Positions 1 through 7,927 of a stretch of 64,000 nt of DNA are shown one piece after another. The DNA comes from Desulfomicrobium baculatum DSM 4028 (GTDB lineage Bacteria > Desulfobacterota > Desulfovibrionia > Desulfovibrionales > Desulfomicrobiaceae). The notes beneath the pieces were generated by a model. It saw nothing but the letters and a program-made list of their open reading frames with translations. It searched no databases and was not told the DNA's origin. The stretch is from assembly GCF_000023225.1 (NCBI RefSeq), contig NC_013173.1, positions 62,001 to 126,000 of the forward strand, read 5' to 3'. The translations under genes were made by a program, and so were the position numbers. Position 1 is the first letter of the stretch; every line of letters begins with the position of its first letter.

Positions 1-924
1 ATCCAGGATCTGCGCGGTCTCGGTCTGGGTGCGTTCGACGATTTTGACCATGGCTCCGATATTGTTGGATATTTCTTCCGTGGCGGGCTTGATCCTGCGC
101 GAGAGTTCGCGCACTTCTTCGGCCACCACGGCAAAACCCTTGCCGTGTTCGCCGGCCCGGGCCGCCTCGATGGTGGCGTTCAGGGACAACAGGTTGGTCT
201 GTTCGGAGATGCCGTTGATGATGGTCACGATGCTCAGGATGTTGGCGGAGCTCGCGCCTAGGTCGTCCACGGTGTTGCGGAAGGATTCGACGATGGCGTT
301 GATCTTGTGGATCTTGTCCGTGACGTCCTGGAGTTCGGTGTGCGACCGGTGGGCGGTGTTCAGGTTGCTGGTGGTTTTTTCGGCCACATACTGCGTGTTC
401 TGCGCGATTTCGGCGATGGCCGCGTTGGCCTCGTTGCTGGCCACGGCCACTTCCTCGGCGATGGAGCCCTGGGCCGCAGTCTTGTTCCTGGTGTCGAACA
501 CGGACTTGGCCATGCGCGTGCTGTCGAGGGCGATGTCGATGCCCATCCTGCGAATTCTTTCCACCAGTTCGCGCACGCTCGCCAAAAAGCCGTTGTAGCA
601 GACCGAGATGTGCTTCAAGTCCGGGTTGTCCAGGTCTTCCATGGTGCAGGACAGGTCGGCCTCCTGGCCCTGGATGTTCTGGAACACGGCGTTTATGTCG
701 GCGATGCCCCGCTGCGCCTCGCGGTGCAGAATCTTCAGCGCCGCGGCTCCGATGCCCGCAGTCACGAGCAGGATGATCCCTGCCACGCCCCAAGTCAGCG
801 GCGAGATGGCGGAGCTTGCCGTGAGGGCGATCCAGATCAGGCCTGCGGCATTGAGGGCCAGCAGGGTCAGGATTGTCGCTGTTATCTTGCCTCGCAGCGT
901 GGAGAGCATGCCTGTATTATTCAT
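1..924 (-). CDS. Methyl-accepting chemotaxis protein, 3' end cut by window edge
   Basis: Transmembrane chemoreceptor that would signal to CheA/CheW. The reading frame is open from the ATG at 924 to the window edge (308 codons). GAGG lies 6 nt upstream of the ATG. Two hydrophobic stretches (about residues 12-30 and 36-55) are separated by only a few residues, so there is no room for a periplasmic sensor domain. The cytoplasmic signalling tip is clear near the end of the visible part: [20 protein letters not shown], then [17 protein letters not shown], the MCP hairpin consensus. The C-terminal descending helix is missing. Family assignment is firm; the ligand is unknown, and it probably senses an internal or membrane-derived signal. 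Confidence 0.93.
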   Translation of the reverse strand, partial: MNNTGMLSTLRGKITATILTLLALNAAGLIWIALTASSAISPLTWGVAGIILLVTAGIGAAALKILHREAQRGIADINAVFQNIQGQEADLSCTMEDLDNPDLKHISVCYNGFLASVRELVERIRRMGIDIALDSTRMAKSVFDTRNKTAAQGSIAEEVAVASNEANAAIAEIAQNTQYVAEKTTSNLNTAHRSHTELQDVTDKIHKINAIVESFRNTVDDLGASSANILSIVTIINGISEQTNLLSLNATIEAARAGEHGKGFAVVAEEVRELSRRIKPATEEISNNIGAMVKIVERTQTETAQILD

Positions 925-1048
925 TTTATACCTCGTGTACATGAATTGCGTGCGCGAGTGTATAACCGACCCCTTTGCAAAAGAGAAGGAGGCACCAGCC
1001 GGAAATGTCGACCCCCTGACCTGCGGCAGCGCGCAAAGCATCTCTATG

Positions 1049-1097
1049 GACAACGCCGGGGCGATGTCGTTATCAGGTACCTCCAAACAATGGAGGT
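1049..1097 (+). promoter_or_regulatory. Structured 5' leader with Shine-Dalgarno-masking hairpin before MTA/SAH deaminase
   Basis: Two inverted repeats lie just before the TTG start at 1104. The first (1049-1068) pairs GACA with TGTC and CGC with GCG around a CGGG loop. The second pairs ACCTCC (1079-1084) with GGAGGT (1092-1097) across a 7-nt loop. Its right arm is the ribosome-binding site, so folding would hide it. CCTGA (1015-1019) can also pair with TCAGG (1073-1077). I see the pairing; regulation is inferred. It did not match the SAH riboswitch as I remember it. Confidence 0.4.
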
Positions 1098-1103
1098 GGC
1101 CTC

Positions 1104-2384
1104 TTGAGTATCTTGATAAAAAAAGTGCGCCTGAATGGAGAGCTGGTCGATGTGCTCATCAAGGGCAATCGTTTCGACTCCATCGGAACGGACGTGGACT
1201 CGTCCGCCGACGTGGTGATCGACGGGTCGGGCAAGGCCATCCTGCCATCCTTCCACAATGCCCACACCCATGCGGCAATGACGCTTCTGCGCGGCTATGC
1301 CGACGATATGGATCTGCATACATGGCTGGCCGATCACATCTGGCCCTTCGAGGCCCGGCTGACGGAGGATGACATCTATTGGGGCGCGAAGCTCGCCTGC
1401 CTTGAGATGATCAAGTCCGGAACGACCTTTTTCGCCGATATGTACTGGCATTGGAAGGGCACGGCCCGGGCCGTGACGGACATGGGCATGCGTGCGGCGC
1501 TGTCCGCGGCATTTTTTGATTTCGACGATCCGGTCCGTGCCGAAACCATGAAGCGGCAGGTCATGGATCTGCACGCCGCCAGCGTCGCGTTTCCGGACCG
1601 GATTCAGTTCATTCTCGGGCCTCACGCCATCTACACCGTGTCTTCGGACTCCCTGCGCTGGCTGGGGGAATACGCGAACCGGCACGGTCTTCTGGTGCAT
1701 CTGCACCTTTCCGAGACGCAAAAAGAGGTTGAGGACTGTTTGGCCAAACATGGCAAAAGGCCGGTGGAGTATCTGCACGAGCTGGGTCTTTTGGCCCCGA
1801 ACCTGATCCTGGCGCATGCCGTGTGGATGACCGGGAAGGAGATGGAGCTGCTGGCCGGGCACGGGGTGCAGGTCGTGCACTGCCCGGTCTCGAACATGAA
1901 GCTGTGTTCCGGGCAGTTCGACTACGCCGCCATGCAGGCTCATGGCGTCACCGTGGCCCTGGGTACGGACGGCTGTTCCTCGAACAACAATCTGGACATG
2001 ATCGAGGAAATGAAGATCGCCTCTCTGCTGGCCAAGGTCACGTCCATGGACCCCACCGTCTTTCCGGCCCAGGAAGCTCTCGACGCGGCCACCGTGAACG
2101 GGGCGCGCATGTACGGCCTGGATGCGGGGTGCATTGCCTCGGGCAAGCTCGCGGATTGCATTCTGGTCGATCTGGAGCATGTGCGCATGGTCCCGAACCA
2201 TCACCTTGTGTCCAACCTGGTCTACAGCGCGAACAGCTCCTGCGTGGACACGACCATCTGCGACGGCCGGGTGCTCATGCTCGGCGGCAAGGTCGAAGGC
2301 GAGGAAGAGATCCTGGCCCAGGTCCGCGCGACATTGGCCCGTCTGAATGCTCCGCGTGAGCCTGAGGGGGACGCATGCTCCTGA
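1104..2384 (+). CDS. mtaD: 5'-methylthioadenosine/S-adenosylhomocysteine deaminase
   Basis: Amidohydrolase of the MTA/SAH deaminase family, deaminating S-adenosylhomocysteine or methylthioadenosine to the inosyl compounds during SAM by-product recycling. The 426-aa length is typical. Metal-site signatures are visible: HNAHTH (H54 and H56), HLHLSE near residue 200, HAVW near 230, and [13 protein letters not shown], which contains the catalytic Asp near 280. The start is TTG at 1104 because GGAGG lies 7 nt upstream and no better start exists. The next gene overlaps its last 10 nt, so the two are translationally coupled. The substrate among related nucleosides cannot be settled from sequence. 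Confidence 0.9.
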   Translation: MSILIKKVRLNGELVDVLIKGNRFDSIGTDVDSSADVVIDGSGKAILPSFHNAHTHAAMTLLRGYADDMDLHTWLADHIWPFEARLTEDDIYWGAKLACLEMIKSGTTFFADMYWHWKGTARAVTDMGMRAALSAAFFDFDDPVRAETMKRQVMDLHAASVAFPDRIQFILGPHAIYTVSSDSLRWLGEYANRHGLLVHLHLSETQKEVEDCLAKHGKRPVEYLHELGLLAPNLILAHAVWMTGKEMELLAGHGVQVVHCPVSNMKLCSGQFDYAAMQAHGVTVALGTDGCSSNNNLDMIEEMKIASLLAKVTSMDPTVFPAQEALDAATVNGARMYGLDAGCIASGKLADCILVDLEHVRMVPNHHLVSNLVYSANSSCVDTTICDGRVLMLGGKVEGEEEILAQVRATLARLNAPREPEGDACS

Positions 2385-2878
2385 TCTACACCGGCAACGG
2401 CAAGGGCAAGACCTCTGCCTGCGTGGGGCAGGCCATCCGCGCCTTGGGGCAGGGGCTTGCCGTGGCCTTCGGGCAGTTCATGAAGCGGGGCGATCTGGCT
2501 GGTGAACAGACCATGCTGGCCGAATTGCTCGGAGAGGATTTTCTGGCCTCGGGAGCGGGCTTCTTCCGGGACAACGACTTTGACACGCATCGCGAAAAGG
2601 CGGCGCAGCTTTTGCGATGGGCGGATGCGCGCGTGGAGCAGGGCGTTGACATGCTTATCCTCGACGAGACCCTTTACGCCCTGCACCATGGCCTGCTCCT
2701 GGAAGAGGAGGTGCGGGGGCTCGTTCAGCGTTGTCAGGACCGAGGCTGCCATCTGGTCCTGTCCGGGCGCGGCGCTCCGGCCTGGATGGTGGAGCTTGCC
2801 GACATCGTCTCGGACATCACCGAAGTCAAGCACGTCTACGCTAAAGGCGGCAAAGCCCGGCGGGGAATTGAATTTTAA
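2375..2878 (+). CDS. cobO: Cob(I)yrinic acid a,c-diamide adenosyltransferase
   Basis: CobO/BtuR-family ATP:corrinoid adenosyltransferase, adding the 5'-deoxyadenosyl group to cobalt in coenzyme B12 synthesis or salvage. The 167-aa protein starts with the P-loop GNGKGKT (residues 7-13), diagnostic for this family, and carries LDETLYALHHGLL in the middle, the conserved Asp-Glu segment. The ATG at 2375 follows GAGGGGG and overlaps the deaminase gene by 10 nt. Corrinoid-dependent enzymes are abundant in sulfate reducers. Whether it serves de novo synthesis or salvage is open. Confidence 0.93.
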   Translation: MLLIYTGNGKGKTSACVGQAIRALGQGLAVAFGQFMKRGDLAGEQTMLAELLGEDFLASGAGFFRDNDFDTHREKAAQLLRWADARVEQGVDMLILDETLYALHHGLLLEEEVRGLVQRCQDRGCHLVLSGRGAPAWMVELADIVSDITEVKHVYAKGGKARRGIEF

Positions 2879-2900
2879 AGGACGCGCGCCGGCTGTTTTT

Positions 2901-3932
2901 TCAATCGCCTTTCCCCAGATTCTCCGCTCTGATGACGACATTTCCGCACCCCGGACATACGCCCCGGCGCAGCCTGTTGCGCAGGATCGTGAAGCCGTTG
3001 CGCTCCACGACCATCTGGCCGCAGCCGGGGCAGATGGTGTTCTCCAAATCCGATCCAGGCACGTTGCCGACAAAGACATGAGAGAGCCCTGCGGCTCGTC
3101 CGATATCGTAGGCCCGCTTCAATGTATCAAGAGGCGTGGGAGCATGCCCCTGCATCTGATGGCAGGGGTGGAAGCGCGAGACGTGCCAGGGCGTATCCTG
3201 GCCCAGTTCGTCGTGCACGAAACGGGCTATGTCGCTCAGTTCCCCGTCCGAGTCGTTAAGCTCCGGGATGATCAGGGTTGTCACTTCGATGTGCCAGCCC
3301 AGTTTTTTCATGTGGACAAGGTTCTTCAGCACCGGCCCAAGGCGCGCGGCGCAGATGTCGCGATAAAAATCGTCGCGAAAGGATTTGATGTCGATGTTGA
3401 CGGCCTGGATCAGGCCACCCAGCGCATCCAGGCATTGCGGGCTCTGGAAACCGTTGCTGACCATGATGTTGGCCAGCCCCGCCTCTTTGGCCAGGGTCGC
3501 GGTTTCGAGCATGAGTTCGAAGAAGATTGTGGGCTCGGAATAGGTATAGGCGATGGACGCGGCTCCCGACGTCTGCGCCATGCGAACGATCTCCCGTGGG
3601 GGGATTTTCTCTCCGGTCAGCGCCTTGCCCTGCCTAGGGGGCTGCGAGAGGCTCGCATTTTGGCAGAACGCGCAGGCCAGATTGCAGCCCTGGGTGCCAA
3701 GAGACAGGGTCTTGGTTCCGGGCAGGAAATGAAAGAGAGGCTTTTTCTCCACCGGATCGAGGTTTAGGGCCGCGACCTTGTCGTGCGACAGGGAGAAGAG
3801 CGTGCCGCCTCTGTTCTCGCGTACCCCGCACTGGCCCCGGGCGCCTTCCTCGATGCGGCAGAAATGGGCGCAAAGCTGACATTGCAGCGTATTTCCTTCC
3901 AGGGGGCGCCAAAGCAGCGCGGGCGTGTCCAT
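2901..3932 (-). CDS. amrS: AmrS-type radical SAM protein (AmmeMemoRadiSam system)
   Basis: Radical SAM enzyme of the AmrS group, related to pyruvate formate-lyase activating enzymes. The 4Fe-4S/SAM motif is C83-x3-C87-x2-C90 (CNLACAFC). Before it lies a cysteine-rich N-terminus (C18, C21, C25, C35) typical of the family. The last ~60 residues hold two CPGCG knuckles, a zinc-ribbon-like tail. The AmrA and AmrB partners usually named with this family are not next to it. The biochemical reaction of the family is not settled as far as I know. The gene starts 4 nt after the upstream small secreted protein gene, with AAGGAG spanning the junction. Confidence 0.85.
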   Translation of the reverse strand: MDTPALLWRPLEGNTLQCQLCAHFCRIEEGARGQCGVRENRGGTLFSLSHDKVAALNLDPVEKKPLFHFLPGTKTLSLGTQGCNLACAFCQNASLSQPPRQGKALTGEKIPPREIVRMAQTSGAASIAYTYSEPTIFFELMLETATLAKEAGLANIMVSNGFQSPQCLDALGGLIQAVNIDIKSFRDDFYRDICAARLGPVLKNLVHMKKLGWHIEVTTLIIPELNDSDGELSDIARFVHDELGQDTPWHVSRFHPCHQMQGHAPTPLDTLKRAYDIGRAAGLSHVFVGNVPGSDLENTICPGCGQMVVERNGFTILRNRLRRGVCPGCGNVVIRAENLGKGD

Positions 3933-3935
3933 GTC

Positions 3936-4250
3936 TTACTCCTTGATGTGGATCTCCGGAACGATGATGACGGGGCCAAGCTCGGAATCTTCCTCCGGGG
4001 GCGCCGGCGGCGGAGTGACCAGCATCAGCGAGCCGTTGTCCGGGTCTGACTGGATGAGTATGCTTCCGGCATCGTTTTGGTTTCCTGCGCCGCCGACCTG
4101 CATCACGGTATCCTGTCCCTCGCCGGAATCAATGATGATGCCTGCCAGGGCCGCCTGGGCGATGAAAAGGAAAAGAAAGCCAGGCACAAGAACCGACCTT
4201 GCCAACGACGTGTTTTTTGCTTTACTTGGTCCATCCGTGAGTTTATGCAA
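3936..4250 (-). CDS. Small secreted proline-rich protein of unknown function
   Basis: I do not recognise this 104-aa protein. I place the start at TTG 4250 because GGAGG lies 5 nt upstream, and this gives a proper signal peptide: a basic N-terminus, a hydrophobic core (VLVPGFLFLFIAQAALA) and a likely cut after ALA. The mature part is short and acidic, with a DSGEG segment, a VGGAGNQND stretch, a TPPPAPPEEDSE proline/acid-rich run and a beta-like VIIVPEIHIKE tail. It lacks a lipobox cysteine. It lies 3 nt upstream of amrS, so the two are probably co-transcribed. A longer ORF from 4337 would overlap purM and is unlikely. Confidence 0.6.
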   Translation of the reverse strand: MHKLTDGPSKAKNTSLARSVLVPGFLFLFIAQAALAGIIIDSGEGQDTVMQVGGAGNQNDAGSILIQSDPDNGSLMLVTPPPAPPEEDSELGPVIIVPEIHIKE

Positions 4251-4320
4251 CGTGGCCTCCAGATGAAGAACGATTTGCAGCAACGTAGCTGGTTGAAGGC
4301 GAAGAAACAAGGAGTTGTAC

Positions 4321-5382
4321 ATGTCCCAGCGAGACAAGGCCTATAAGGATGCCGGAGTTGATATCGAGGCGGGCAACACGTTCGTTTCCCGGATCAAGTC
4401 TCTGGTAGCATCGACCTATACCAAAGGCGTTGTCAACGATATCGGCGGTTTCGGCGGTCTTTTCAAGCCGTCCATGTCCATGGTCAACGAGCCGGTGCTG
4501 GTGGCGTCCACCGACGGCGTGGGCACAAAGCTCAAGCTGGCCTTCATGTTCGACAGGCATGACACCGTCGGCATCGATCTGGTGGCCATGAGCGTCAACG
4601 ATATCATTGTCCAGGGTGCGCGGCCCCTGTTCTTTCTTGATTATTTCGCCACGGGCAAGCTCGACATCGACAAGGCCGAAGCGGTCATAAAGGGCATAGT
4701 AGACGGCTGCAAGGAAGCCCAGTGCGCCCTCATCGGCGGCGAGACCGCCGAGATGCCGGATTTCTACGCCGACGGGGAATACGACCTGTCGGGGTTCTGT
4801 GTCGGCATGGTCGACAACGACAAGGTCGTGGACGGCTCCAGCATCGGCGTGGGCGACATCATCATCGGTTTGGCCTCCTCGGGCGTTCATTCCAATGGGT
4901 ATTCCCTGGTGCGCAAGCTTTACGCCCAGTCGGGGATGCAGCCAACGGACATTTTTCCCGGCACGGACCAGACCGTGGCCGAGGTTCTGCTCACGCCTAC
5001 CCGCATCTATGTCGAAGCCGTGCGCAACGTCATGCGGGACTGGGAGATTCATGGCATGGTCCACGTCACCGGCGGCGGGTTCTATGACAACATCGTGCGC
5101 ATCCTGCCCAAGGGCGTAACTGCGCAGATCCGTTTCGGCTCCTGGAGCATCCCGCCCGTGTTCGAGTGGCTGCGGACCCAGGGGGATCTGAGCTGGGAGG
5201 AGATGCTGCAGATCTTCAACAGCGGCATCGGCTACATCATGGTCGTCAAGAAGGATGTGGCCAAGGATGTGGTGCACCGGCTGGGCGCCCTGAAGCAGGA
5301 CGCCTGGATCATCGGCGAGATTGTCGAGCGGGCCGAAAGCGAGGAGCAGGTCCGCATAGATTTTCCGGTCGCCGACGCCTAG
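4321..5382 (+). CDS. purM: Phosphoribosylformylglycinamidine cyclo-ligase (AIR synthetase)
   Basis: Fifth step of purine synthesis: ATP-dependent ring closure of FGAM to aminoimidazole ribotide, in the cytoplasm. The 353-aa length matches PurM. Family landmarks are STDGVGTKLKLA (near residues 60-72), GIDLVAMSVNDI, LIGGETAEMPDFY and GLASSGVHSNGYSLVR. The ATG at 4321 has AAGGAG 6 nt upstream; an in-frame TTG at 4315 is inside that ribosome site and is rejected. It is a single gene, divergent from the amrS pair and closed by a terminator. Confidence 0.97.
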   Translation: MSQRDKAYKDAGVDIEAGNTFVSRIKSLVASTYTKGVVNDIGGFGGLFKPSMSMVNEPVLVASTDGVGTKLKLAFMFDRHDTVGIDLVAMSVNDIIVQGARPLFFLDYFATGKLDIDKAEAVIKGIVDGCKEAQCALIGGETAEMPDFYADGEYDLSGFCVGMVDNDKVVDGSSIGVGDIIIGLASSGVHSNGYSLVRKLYAQSGMQPTDIFPGTDQTVAEVLLTPTRIYVEAVRNVMRDWEIHGMVHVTGGGFYDNIVRILPKGVTAQIRFGSWSIPPVFEWLRTQGDLSWEEMLQIFNSGIGYIMVVKKDVAKDVVHRLGALKQDAWIIGEIVERAESEEQVRIDFPVADA

Positions 5383-5413
5383 CATCGCCAAAGATCTTTC
5401 AAGAACAAGCAAA

Positions 5414-5447
5414 CCCCCGCAACGGATTCCGTGGCGGGGGTTTTTTT
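5414..5447 (+). terminator. Intrinsic terminator after purM
   Basis: CCCCCGC (5414-5420) pairs with GCGGGGG (5434-5440). The stem continues inward as ACGGA/TCCGT after one mismatch, and seven T follow. It separates purM from the convergent radical SAM gene. Confidence 0.88.
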
Positions 5448-5487
5448 CGGGGCGCGGAAAGCGGATTTTCCGGGTTCGGCCGGGTGT

Positions 5488-6768
5488 CTAGGTCCAGAGC
5501 AGCGGCGTGCCGTTTTCGAGATAAGGATTGAAATAGCCGTAATTGATCCAGGGGCAGGCCTTTTTGAGTCGCTTCATGAAATTCCCCAGACCCATGGACG
5601 GTTCTGTCGGATCTCCCACGCAACCCAGGTACAGTTCGGGGTCAAGACTGAGGTTGCGCATCTGGATATAGTCGGGGCGGGCCGAAGAGACGAGGCCTGT
5701 CAGGGCTTCAAGCTCGCTCTCCACGTCATTTACGCCGGGGAAGAACAGGTAGTTGAGCGACACGAAAAGTCCGTGTTCCTTGGCCGTTGCGATGGTGCGG
5801 CAGACATCGGCGAAGGTGTAGCCGTGCGGGCGGTAGTAGCTGTTGTAGACGGATTCGCGCGCGCTGTTCATGCTCACCCGGATGGAATCAAGGCCGGCTT
5901 TGGCCAGGCCGGGGATGGTGTCCGGCAGGCTCGCGTTGGTGTTGATGTTGACCGTGCCCCGGCCCCCGCTGCTACGGAAGAGGGCGATGGCATCGGTCAA
6001 CAGCGCGGCCTCGGTCAGGGGTTCGCCTTCGCAGCCCTGACCGAAAGACATGACCGGATTCTTGGCCCGCTTGGAGTGCAGTTGCATGATCTCGACAATT
6101 TCTTTGGCCGTGGGTGTGAAATCAATGCGATTCTGAGAGGACGGAAACCCCGAGTCCACCGGCTGATGCGAGATGCAGCCGTAGCAGCGGGCATTGCAGG
6201 TTCTGGCCGTGGGCAGGGGCGCTTCGAAGCGGCCCAGGGCCAGGTTTTTGGCGGCGGGGCAGCAAAAGGTCAGGGCGCAGCGCGAAAGATGCGCGATCAG
6301 GCGGTTTTCGGGATAGCGCTTGAGCAGATCCTGGGCACCCTTGGTGATCCGTTCCGGAGCAACCTGGGTGAAGACCTGCCTTCTGTCCTTATCGACCTGG
6401 GTGGCCGCGACCCAGAATCTGTCCTTGGCAAAGCCGATGGCTCCGTAGGCGAACAAGGGCAGTTTGGGGGCATCCGCGTCCGGCAGGTAGGCCGCCGAGG
6501 CCGACAGGGTATAGGACGGACAGACAAAGGCGGCCACGGCTCGCTCTTCCATGGCCTCGGCCTTGCCCGTCTCGGGGTCGAGTCCCAGAGCATGGCGGCC
6601 GGGCAGGAGATACACGTCGCTGCCTTCGGGCAGGGGAATGAGCTCGTCCGGGCGGGGCAGGGTCAGTTCGCGGCCTCGGCGCACGAGCATGAGCAGGTCG
6701 GGATGGTCGTACACATTGCCGTCCGCATCCGCGAAAACCATGACGGGCTGGATTTTTTTGCTGCTCAA
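5488..6768 (-). CDS. Radical SAM protein with long N-terminal domain
   Basis: The 426-aa protein has its SAM/cluster motif unusually far in: C191-x3-C195-x2-C198 (CNARCYGC). The core continues with SFGQGCEGEP, NINTNASLP and GLDSIRVSMNSA, the usual radical SAM barrel strands. The ~185-residue N-terminus is not radical SAM-like; it carries C164, C169 and C170 (SRCALTFCC), perhaps an additional metal site. The start is TTG at 6768, with AAGGAG 6 nt upstream. It lies just after the rpsI terminator, so it needs readthrough or its own promoter. I do not know its substrate; my impression is that it is conserved in Desulfovibrionales. Confidence 0.8.
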   Translation of the reverse strand: MSSKKIQPVMVFADADGNVYDHPDLLMLVRRGRELTLPRPDELIPLPEGSDVYLLPGRHALGLDPETGKAEAMEERAVAAFVCPSYTLSASAAYLPDADAPKLPLFAYGAIGFAKDRFWVAATQVDKDRRQVFTQVAPERITKGAQDLLKRYPENRLIAHLSRCALTFCCPAAKNLALGRFEAPLPTARTCNARCYGCISHQPVDSGFPSSQNRIDFTPTAKEIVEIMQLHSKRAKNPVMSFGQGCEGEPLTEAALLTDAIALFRSSGGRGTVNINTNASLPDTIPGLAKAGLDSIRVSMNSARESVYNSYYRPHGYTFADVCRTIATAKEHGLFVSLNYLFFPGVNDVESELEALTGLVSSARPDYIQMRNLSLDPELYLGCVGDPTEPSMGLGNFMKRLKKACPWINYGYFNPYLENGTPLLWT

Positions 6769-6781
6769 GGGGTTCTCCTTT

Positions 6782-6820
6782 AAAAAAAAGAAGGCAGAGG
6801 TGCGCGTGCACCTCTGCCCC
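6782..6820 (-). terminator. Intrinsic terminator of the rplM-rpsI operon
   Basis: A perfect 11-bp inverted repeat GGCAGAGGTGC/GCACCTCTGCC (6793-6803 and 6808-6818) with a 4-nt loop is followed on the minus strand by a run of eight T after TTC. It sits 25 nt past the rpsI stop and immediately before the ribosome site of the downstream radical SAM gene. Confidence 0.92.
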
Positions 6821-6845
6821 AGTGTGTTCGAAAACCAGAGGGCGA

Positions 6846-7238
6846 TTAACGCTTGGAGTACTGGAACCGGGCACGGGCAGCGCGCTGGCCGTACTTCTTT
6901 CTTTCCTTGACGCGGGAATCGCGGGTCAGGAAACCGGCGCGCTTGAGGACGCCGCGCATTTCCGGATCGAATTCGAGCAGGGCGCGGCTGATGCCGTGGC
7001 GCACGGCCTGAGCCTGTCCGGAAAGACCGCCGCCGGTGACGCGGCAGGCGATGTTGAATTTTTCGAGGGTCTTGGTCAGCTTCAGCGGCTGACGAATGAT
7101 CATCTGCAACGTGGCCCGGGGAAAGTAATCACCCAGTTCGCGACCGTTGACAGTGATGGTCCCTGTGCCTTTATACAGTCTGGTCCGGGAAACGGATGTC
7201 TTTCTTTTGCCGGTACCGTAGAAGAAATCTTGACTCAT
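6846..7238 (-). CDS. rpsI: 30S ribosomal protein S9
   Basis: Small-subunit protein whose C-terminal tail reaches the P-site tRNA. The 130-aa product starts [18 protein letters not shown] and ends in the expected basic SKR tail, preceded by [21 protein letters not shown] use the ATG at 7238 (GGAGAAGA upstream) rather than the one 12 nt earlier, because S9 begins close to the YGTGKRKT block. It follows rplM by 18 nt, the usual L13-S9 operon. Confidence 0.97.
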   Translation of the reverse strand: MSQDFFYGTGKRKTSVSRTRLYKGTGTITVNGRELGDYFPRATLQMIIRQPLKLTKTLEKFNIACRVTGGGLSGQAQAVRHGISRALLEFDPEMRGVLKRAGFLTRDSRVKERKKYGQRAARARFQYSKR

Positions 7239-7256
7239 AATCTTCTCCATCCCTGA

Positions 7257-7685
7257 TTAGATGTCCAGCACTTCAGGCTGCTGTGCCTGGTGAGGATGTT
7301 CCGTGCCGGTGTATACTTTCAGTTTCTTGATCAGCTGAAAGCCCAATGCGCTTTTGGGCAGCATGCCTTTGACCGCCTTGGTGATGACCGTTTCCGGGCT
7401 TTTGACCATCATTTCTTCCAGAGTGGTCTCCCGAAGTCCGCCTACGTAACCGGTGTAACGGTAGTAGGTTTTCTGGGTAGCCTTCTGGCCGGTTACCTTG
7501 ATCTTGTCCGCGTTGATGACGATGATGAAATCACCGTTATCCATGTGCGGGGCGAACTCGGCCTTGTGCTTGCCGCGGAGGCGGGTTGCTATTTCCGTTG
7601 CAAGTCGGCCCAGGACCTTGTCCTTGGCGTCGACAAGGTACCATTTGTGGGTCAGTTCGCTTGCTTTGGGACTGTACGTCTTCAT
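7257..7685 (-). CDS. rplM: 50S ribosomal protein L13
   Basis: Large-subunit assembly protein and first gene of the L13-S9 operon. The 142-aa product starts [20 protein letters not shown] and has the L13 signature [17 protein letters not shown] plus [11 protein letters not shown] near the C-terminus. AGGAG lies 8-9 nt before the ATG at 7685; an upstream in-frame extension to 7805 has no ribosome site. A large leader hairpin lies about 60 nt upstream of the start. Confidence 0.97.
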   Translation of the reverse strand: MKTYSPKASELTHKWYLVDAKDKVLGRLATEIATRLRGKHKAEFAPHMDNGDFIIVINADKIKVTGQKATQKTYYRYTGYVGGLRETTLEEMMVKSPETVITKAVKGMLPKSALGFQLIKKLKVYTGTEHPHQAQQPEVLDI

Positions 7686-7742
7686 TTCTGTGGCTCCTGC
7701 CTGATAAACCCGAGTCGTTGCGGGTGCTTTCAACCTTGAGAT

Positions 7743-7780
7743 CGGTGGTAACATGCACAAATGGTTGTGCTTTACCGCCG
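7743..7780 (-). promoter_or_regulatory. Long hairpin in the rplM 5' leader, candidate L13 autoregulatory element
   Basis: The outer stem pairs CGGTGGTAA (7743-7751) with TTACCGCCG (7772-7780), nine pairs including one G-U. An asymmetric internal loop (CAT against T) follows, then GCACAA/TTGTGC (7755-7760 and 7765-7770) closed by a 4-nt loop. L13 binding its own leader is known in other bacteria; the link here is inferred from position and stem quality. Confidence 0.5.
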
Positions 7781-7927
7781 TAACCGCTACAACGTAACGA
7801 AACAATGCATGTGGGATAAGGGAAGAAACAGCTATCTGTCCTGCGGCGGCTTGTAAAGTATTTTTCTTGAATTTCGAAGAAAAAAATTCATCCGCCGATC
7901 ACGTTCGGCACGAGCGGGAGGTTTACG

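Noticed and set aside
4251-4337. Upstream extension of the small secreted protein ORF
   Set aside because: It would overlap the purM start, has no ribosome site and would bury the signal peptide.
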